A stretch of DNA of 61,188 nt from Caldivirga sp. MU80 (GTDB lineage: Archaea > Thermoproteota > Thermoprotei > Thermoproteales > Thermocladiaceae): NCBI RefSeq assembly GCF_001663375.1, contig NZ_LCTF01000010.1, forward strand, positions 1 through 61,188, written 5' to 3'. The translations under genes were made by a program, and so were the position numbers. The notes below the pieces were generated by a model. That model was not told where the DNA came from. It worked only from the letters and a program-made list of their open reading frames with translations, and ran no database searches. The first letter of the stretch is position 1, and each line of letters begins with the position of its first letter. Positions 60,803-61,188 of the stretch are shown piece by piece.

Positions 60803-61188
60803 AGGAGGTGATCCGGCCGCAGGTTCCCCTACGGCCACCTTGTTACGACTTCGCCCCCCTTGGGGACCCCCAACTCGACCCCCCAGTGAACCCAGGGGGC
60901 CTCGTTAAGGATCCCCTTGGGTGGCGCGACGGGCGGTGTGTGCCTCCCCGGCGGGCTCCGCGGCTAATAGCCGCAGCGGCCCACCTAAGGGGCAGGGACG
61001 TATTCACCGCGCGTTGGTGACACGCGGTTACTAGGGATTCCACGTTCACGAGGGCGAGTTGCAGCCCTCGATTCCTACTGGGGCGGGGTTTACGGGATTG
61101 CCTCCCCCTTTCGGGGTCGGAACCCGCTGTCCCCGCCATTGCAGCTCGCGTGCAGCCCCGGGGTTTCGGGGCATACTGACCTGCCGTA
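60803..61188 (-). rRNA. rrs: 16S rRNA, 3' part (cut by window end)
   Basis: The minus strand reads the 3' quarter of an archaeal 16S: GGCTGCACGCGAGCTGCAATGG, GCACACACCGCCCGTCGC, GTCGTAACAAGGTGGCCGTAGG and the anti-Shine-Dalgarno end GGATCACCTCCT. The 5' part lies beyond the window. The spacer to 23S is only about 60 bases and holds no tRNA gene. Confidence 0.96.
60944..60986 (-). other. 16S insert, 43 nt, near position 1391
   Basis: CCCTGCCCCTT and GCACACACCGCCCG are contiguous in other 16S genes; here 43 bases with GGTGGGC/GCCCGCC and GCGGCTATTAGCCGC hairpins separate them. Introns at this site are known in Thermoproteaceae. Exact splicing bases follow from restoring the universal sequence. 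Confidence 0.8.

Overview
The window looks like chromosomal DNA of a thermoacidophilic crenarchaeon of the order Thermoproteales, most like Caldivirga, Vulcanisaeta or Thermocladium (inference; no database was searched). The evidence is: crenarchaeal 16S and 23S rRNA interrupted by small archaeal introns; an fba-pfp glycolytic operon of the Thermoproteus type; GAT-QueC archaeosine synthesis; a Nop5 gene; an acid-type G1 peptidase; and A/T-rich TATA elements about 26 bases upstream of start codons, the pattern of leaderless archaeal transcripts. Where I moved a start codon, this TATA spacing was usually the reason.

Layout. 1-5 kb: a transposon end that has cut a beta-lactamase-fold gene, tenA, a purine permease, a decayed tnpB and tRNA-Arg. 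5-13 kb: a frameshifted peroxiredoxin, ATPase subunit I, the tRNA thiolase NcsA/TtuA beside a third transposon scar, an AlaX editing protein and an amino-acid permease. 13-19.5 kb: the fba-pfp operon, GAT-QueC, a roadblock/GTPase pair and a secreted G1 peptidase. 19.5-26.5 kb: feoB-feoA with a palindromic operator candidate, a NicO-like metal transporter, small nucleic-acid-binding candidates, a gamma-glutamyltransferase and ribosomal protein L2. 26.7-32.2 kb: an overlapping nuoJKMLN operon. 32.5-36.5 kb: a PAP2 phosphatase, Nop5, and an apparently intact TnpB element with a recognisable omega-RNA scaffold inserted into the end of a zinc-ribbon gene. 37-41 kb: methyltransferase, MFS transporter and a four-carbon-acid kinase/PdxA2 module. 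41-42.3 kb: an encapsulin shell protein with a fused ferritin-like domain. 42.3-53.7 kb: a sugar island (two Gfo/Idh/MocA oxidoreductases, two TIM-barrel isomerases, a solute-binding protein, a GH116 glycosidase, a sugar-acid dehydratase and an aldehyde dehydrogenase). 53.7-56.6 kb: membrane proteins and a solitary C5 DNA methyltransferase. 56.6-61.2 kb: 23S and partial 16S rRNA on the minus strand.

The richest part is the rRNA operon. Comparing it by eye with conserved rRNA sequence reveals five insertions in 23S (about 203, 170, 614, 39 and 46 nt) and one in the part of 16S seen (43 nt). Subtracting the 23S insertions leaves about 3.04 kb, the normal archaeal 23S length. Each insertion carries a self-complementary stem, as expected of introns removed by the tRNA-splicing endonuclease, and only the 614-nt one encodes a homing endonuclease. 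Three sit at or beside the peptidyl transferase centre or helix 69.

Functionally, the sugar island reads as glycoside capture (solute-binding protein), hydrolysis (GH116), oxidation (Gfo/Idh/MocA), dehydration of the sugar acid and aldehyde oxidation, upstream of a lower glycolysis/gluconeogenesis for which fba-pfp is also present. The iron genes (feoAB, ferritin-encapsulin, peroxiredoxin) form a plausible iron and oxidative-stress set, although they are not adjacent.
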